A stretch of DNA of 64,000 nucleotides from Gammaproteobacteria bacterium (GTDB lineage Bacteria > Pseudomonadota > Gammaproteobacteria > SZUA-229): the NCBI GenBank assembly GCA_029881035.1, contig JAOUNI010000007.1, positions 1-64,000 on the forward strand, in the 5' to 3' direction. Each line of letters begins with the position of its first letter. Positions within the stretch are counted from its first letter, which is position 1. Shown here piece after piece: positions 59,978 through 64,000 of this stretch. The notes beneath the pieces were generated by a model. That model made no database searches, was not told the origin of the DNA, and saw only the letters and a program-made list of their open reading frames with translations. Both the position numbers and the translations under genes were made by a program.

Positions 59978-60852
59978 GGCGCTTCCTTCATACCCTGATT
60001 TAACGTTTTCAGTGGGTCGCTGGAGAAAGGTGCACCGTTTGATGTGTTGTCATCAAATATCAGGCCTTCGCCTTCATAATCATAGTGCTGGCCTTCGGGT
60101 AGATTGTATTCGTGTTTGATGTCGGGGCTGACCAGGCTGCGGCCGGCTTTTTCTTTTTCCTTCCATCCCCAGCGGTAATGATGGCCGAGCTCGCCTTTAG
60201 CCAGGTTTAAAGGTAATACTTTGATGGCCGCTTCTTCCAGTACACAGCCGCGTTCACACTTGCCGCAGCCAGTGCAGTGATCAGAGTGTACGGTGGGGAT
60301 AAATAAAGCGTGTTTGCCGGTACGAACATTGGCAACGTGCTCTAGTGTGATTGCTTTTTCGATAGCTGGGCAGATACGGTAACAGACATCGCAACGCAGC
60401 CCCTGAAAATTCAGGCAGGTTTCCTCGTCGAGCAGTACGGCTAAACCCATTCGTGCGTCATCGATATTTTCCAGGCTATGGTTCAGTGCACCGGTGGGAC
60501 AGGCTTTGACGCAGGGAATGTCATCGCACATTTCGCAGGGTACATCGCGGGCAATGAAGTAAGGCGTGCCGGTGGTAACCGGCTCGCCAAGCTCTGCCAG
60601 ACTCAGGGTGTCAAAAGGGCAATTCCGAACACATAATCCACAACGTATACAGGCGCCGAGGAAATCTTTTTCAGCGAGCGCACCCGGTGGGCGTAAAGCC
60701 TCGGCCGGCAACGAAATCGATTGCCGTGAATATAGACCAATACTCAAACCCATCAATGCCGCACCACCGGCCGTACGTGCGCTGCTTAACAGGAAGCGGC
60801 GACGGCTGGCCGAGGCTGGCGGTTGGGATGATGGTGATTGCTGCTGGATCAT
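59974..60852 (-). CDS. napG: Ferredoxin-type protein NapG
   Basis: Tat-like [20 protein letters not shown]; four Cys clusters including [43 protein letters not shown]. Confidence 0.95.
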   Translation of the reverse strand: MIQQQSPSSQPPASASRRRFLLSSARTAGGAALMGLSIGLYSRQSISLPAEALRPPGALAEKDFLGACIRCGLCVRNCPFDTLSLAELGEPVTTGTPYFIARDVPCEMCDDIPCVKACPTGALNHSLENIDDARMGLAVLLDEETCLNFQGLRCDVCYRICPAIEKAITLEHVANVRTGKHALFIPTVHSDHCTGCGKCERGCVLEEAAIKVLPLNLAKGELGHHYRWGWKEKEKAGRSLVSPDIKHEYNLPEGQHYDYEGEGLIFDDNTSNGAPFSSDPLKTLNQGMKEAP

Positions 60853-60886
60853 CTTTTTGCGTCCGGAGTCACGTCAGCCTATTACT

Positions 60887-63427
60887 TCAGGCCTTGACCA
60901 CCTTAACGGCACACTTCTTGTAGTCGGTTTCTTTCGACAAAGGGTCAGTAGCATCCAGGGTGACCTTGTTGATTAAGCGTGATGCATCAAACCAGGGCAC
61001 AAAGATCAGGCCTTCGGGTACTTTGTTACGGCCACGTGTTTCTATGCGCGCCGTAATTTCTCCGCGGCGGCTGATGACCTTGGCGGCCAGGCCACGACGC
61101 AAGCCACGCTTTTTAGCGTCTTCGGGGTGCATAAAAATGACTGCATCGGGGAAGGCGCGATACAGTTCGGGTACACGGCGGGTCATCGAACCTGAATGCC
61201 AGTGCTCGAGTACGCGTCCGGTGCTGAGCCACAAATCAAATTCTTCATCCGGGCTTTCGGCGGCGGGTTCGTAGGGTGCGGTGATAATATTAGCGCGGCC
61301 ATCGGCGTTGCCGTAGAACTTGACGCCTTCACCGGCTTTAACATAGGTATCATAACCTTCACGATAACGCCAGAGCGTTTCTTTGCCATCGACCACGGGC
61401 CAACGCAGGCCGCGCACCTGGTGATAGGTATCAAAGTTAGCTAGCTCGTGACCCTTTTTCGGGCCTTCCAGCTGGAAGCGGCGGTATTCTTCGAACAGGC
61501 CTTTCTGAATGTAGAAACCAAAATCGGCCATTTCGTTATTGCCGTATTCATTGCCATCACTATCTTTTACGGTCACTTTCGGGAATTGGTTGACCTGGCC
61601 GTTGGCGTATAGCACTTCATACAGGGTTTTGCCCTTGTATTCAGGGTTAGCGTCGAGTATCTCGGCAGGCCAGCAATCTTCGGTCTTGAAGCGCTTGGAG
61701 AACTCTACCACCTGCCACATATCGGACTTGGCTTCGCCGGGTGCTGCTACCTGCTGACGCCAGAACTGGGTGCGGCGTTCAGCATTGCCGTAAGCGCCTT
61801 CTTTTTCGGTCCACATGGCGGTGGGCAGAATCAGGTCAGCCGCCATGGCGGTGACTGTGGGATAGGGGTCAGAAACAACGATGAAGTTGGCGGGGTTGCG
61901 GTAGCCGGGGAAGGCTTCCTCGTTTATGTTGGCAGCGGCCTGCATGTTGTTGTTGCACTGCACCCAGTAGGCGTTGAGCTTGCCGTCTTTCAGCATGCGG
62001 TTCTGTAACACCGCGTGATAACCCGGTTTGCCTGGAATGGTACCTTCGGGTATTTTCCAGATTTTTTCCGCCAGATCACGGTGATCTTTCTTCGCGACAA
62101 CATAATCAGCAGGCAGGCGGTGTGAGAATGTGCCTACTTCACGAGCAGTACCACAGGCTGAGGGTTGACCGGTCAAGGAGAAGGGGCTGTTGCCGGGTTC
62201 GGAAATCTTGCCCATCAACAGATGTACGTTATACATCAGGCCATTGGCCCAGACCCCGCGGGTATGCTGGTTGAAACCCATAGTCCAGAACGAAGTAACT
62301 TTTTTCTTGGGGTCAGCATACAGCTTGGCCAGGCGTAAAAGTTTGTCTTCGGGTACACCAGACAGCTTGGCTGTATATTTGAGGGTGTAGGGTTCCAGTG
62401 ATTTGGCGTACTCATCGAAATCGATTTTAGTGAGTTTGCCCTTATCGGCATTCGCGGCCTTTTTCTGTAACTCGTGTTCAGGACGTAAGCCATAGCCGAT
62501 ATCAGTCGGTGTTTTGTTAAAGTTGACGTGCTTGTCGAGGAAGTCTTTGTTGTAAGCTTTATTCTGCACGATGTAGTTGGCAATGTAGTTCAGGATAGCC
62601 AGATCGGTCTGTGGTGTGAACACCATGTTGTTATCACCCAGATCGAAGCAGCGATGCTCGAAGGTGGATAATACGTGTACTTCACTGTCGGGTTTTGACA
62701 AGCGAGTGTCGGTGAGACGTGACCAGAGGATAGGATGCATCTCGGCCATGTTGGAACCCCAGAGGACAAAGGCATCAGCGTGTTCAAGATCGTCATAACA
62801 ACCCATGGGTTCATCGGCACCAAAGCCACGAATGAAGGCACCTACGGCGGAAGCCATGCAGTGTCGTGCATTCGGATCGATGTTGTTGGAACGGAAACCA
62901 GCTTTGTAGAGCTTGGATGCGGCATAACCTTCCCAGACGGTCCATTGCCCAGAGCCAAACATACCCACGGTGGATACTATTTCTTCCGGTTTTTTGCCCT
63001 TATTAGCTTCAAGGTCGTGTTTGAGTGCAGCCTTGAATTTTTCTTCCATGACATCAAAAGCCTGATCCCAGCTGACCGGGGTAAAGTCACCTTCCTTGTC
63101 GTATTTGCCATTGCTCATGCGCAGCAGCGGCTGTGTCAGGCGATCTTTGCCGTACATGATCTTGGACAGAAAATAGCCTTTGATACAATTGAGACCTCGG
63201 TTAACAGGTGCATCTGGGTCACCCTGTGTGGCAACAATGCGCCCACCTTTGGTGCCTACCAATACGCTGCAACCAGTCCCGCAAAAACGACACGGAGCTT
63301 TATCCCAGCGAATGGAATCTTTGGATTGCGCCAATGCTTCTTTTACACCGGGTATAGTAATGCCGGCTGCTGTCGCGGTTGCGGCAATTGCATTGGACTT
63401 AATGAAATCTCGTCTGGTCAGTTTCAT
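60887..63427 (-). CDS. napA: Periplasmic nitrate reductase catalytic subunit NapA
   Basis: Tat-type [70 protein letters not shown]. Confidence 0.98.
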   Translation of the reverse strand: MKLTRRDFIKSNAIAATATAAGITIPGVKEALAQSKDSIRWDKAPCRFCGTGCSVLVGTKGGRIVATQGDPDAPVNRGLNCIKGYFLSKIMYGKDRLTQPLLRMSNGKYDKEGDFTPVSWDQAFDVMEEKFKAALKHDLEANKGKKPEEIVSTVGMFGSGQWTVWEGYAASKLYKAGFRSNNIDPNARHCMASAVGAFIRGFGADEPMGCYDDLEHADAFVLWGSNMAEMHPILWSRLTDTRLSKPDSEVHVLSTFEHRCFDLGDNNMVFTPQTDLAILNYIANYIVQNKAYNKDFLDKHVNFNKTPTDIGYGLRPEHELQKKAANADKGKLTKIDFDEYAKSLEPYTLKYTAKLSGVPEDKLLRLAKLYADPKKKVTSFWTMGFNQHTRGVWANGLMYNVHLLMGKISEPGNSPFSLTGQPSACGTAREVGTFSHRLPADYVVAKKDHRDLAEKIWKIPEGTIPGKPGYHAVLQNRMLKDGKLNAYWVQCNNNMQAAANINEEAFPGYRNPANFIVVSDPYPTVTAMAADLILPTAMWTEKEGAYGNAERRTQFWRQQVAAPGEAKSDMWQVVEFSKRFKTEDCWPAEILDANPEYKGKTLYEVLYANGQVNQFPKVTVKDSDGNEYGNNEMADFGFYIQKGLFEEYRRFQLEGPKKGHELANFDTYHQVRGLRWPVVDGKETLWRYREGYDTYVKAGEGVKFYGNADGRANIITAPYEPAAESPDEEFDLWLSTGRVLEHWHSGSMTRRVPELYRAFPDAVIFMHPEDAKKRGLRRGLAAKVISRRGEITARIETRGRNKVPEGLIFVPWFDASRLINKVTLDATDPLSKETDYKKCAVKVVKA

Positions 63428-63481
63428 TGTTCGGCCTCCTATTGACCTTTGTGTCTCTGTGTCCAGAGACCTTAGTTTTCT

Positions 63482-63721
63482 TTAAATAATAGTGTCTTCA
63501 AATTCATGGTAAATCATCGATGTGGATAGCACACCGTGGATATCGTTCATACGACCGAGCATGTCGGATAACAGTCCGGCGGATTCCTGTTCTACCGTGA
63601 CTACCATACGACCATCATCATTGCTGCCGTGGACTTCAACACCTTCGATCTTGATTAACTCTTGCCAGACTGACTGGACATTTTCCGGATAAGATCGAAC
63701 AAGTACGCCGCTAATATTCAT
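63482..63721 (-). CDS. napD: NapA maturation chaperone NapD
   Basis: MNISGVLVRSYPENVQSVWQELIKIEGVEVHGSNDDGRMVVTVEQES; start taken at 63721 instead of the ORF track start 63835, which would overlap napF. Confidence 0.92.
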   Translation of the reverse strand: MNISGVLVRSYPENVQSVWQELIKIEGVEVHGSNDDGRMVVTVEQESAGLLSDMLGRMNDIHGVLSTSMIYHEFEDTII

Positions 63722-63734
63722 AGTATCTCCAGAA

Positions 63735-64000
63735 TTAATTTGTAAACATGGTGATGGCTTTTGTCGGGCAGATGGCAAAACAGGCGCCACAGCCAGTACA
63801 TAAATCAGTATTGATGACAGGAATAGACACACCACCGAGGCGTGGTGTCATGGTAATGCTGTTTGCTTCGCATGGGTCATAACAACTGCGGCACTCAACG
63901 CCGTTAAAGGCGATGCAGGTTACGGTGTTAATAGAGGCTTCAACTGACCACGGTGGCTGACTTTCGTTTATTATTAGCGCTTTAGGCTCGCAAGCATCAA
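63735..64000 (-). CDS. napF: Ferredoxin-type protein NapF (5'-truncated by window edge)
   Basis: Reverse-strand reading ends VINTDLCTGCGACFAICPTKAITMFTN*; upstream ...TCIAFNGVECRSCYDPCEANSI...; runs off the right edge next to napD. Confidence 0.9.
   Translation of the reverse strand, partial: DACEPKALIINESQPPWSVEASINTVTCIAFNGVECRSCYDPCEANSITMTPRLGGVSIPVINTDLCTGCGACFAICPTKAITMFTN

Noticed and set aside
62735-63445. 236-aa + strand ORF
   Set aside because: Antisense to the NapA N-terminal coding region; no recognisable domain.
1-64000. tRNA, rRNA, riboswitch, prophage, transposase or defence system genes
   Set aside because: None recognised by eye in intergenic gaps or translations; small noncoding RNAs cannot be excluded without covariance-model searches (e.g. 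Infernal/Rfam, tRNAscan-SE).

Overview
A 64 kb window of a gammaproteobacterial-type chromosome, mostly ordinary core genes: proS, dapA-bamC, xseB-ispA-dxs, radA, ffh, rpsP-rimM-trmD-rplS, maf-rng-yhdP, purMN, hda, cysG. No rRNA, tRNA, IS element, prophage or CRISPR array was recognised by eye. The most interesting part is at the right end: a four-gene redox cluster, qmoA-qmoB-hdrC-hdrB (50.8-55.9 kb, + strand), followed by nhaA and then a convergent periplasmic nitrate reductase operon, napF(partial)DAGHBC (57.9-64.0 kb, - strand). The Qmo cluster carries soluble HdrC and HdrB proteins in place of the membrane subunit QmoC, and no apr, sat or dsr genes are adjacent within the window. Other notable items: a ~1060-aa secreted protein with about 20 BNR/propeller-like repeats and a C-terminal CFI-box-like motif plus TM helix, sitting with a glycosyltransferase between ffh and rpsP; a decayed fragment resembling the last heme motif of napC downstream of the nap operon; an in-frame 12-bp tandem repeat (EPQI)n in a small secreted protein; and a long nested inverted repeat between hda and a DUF2069 gene. 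All family assignments come from reading the translations; no database search was run.
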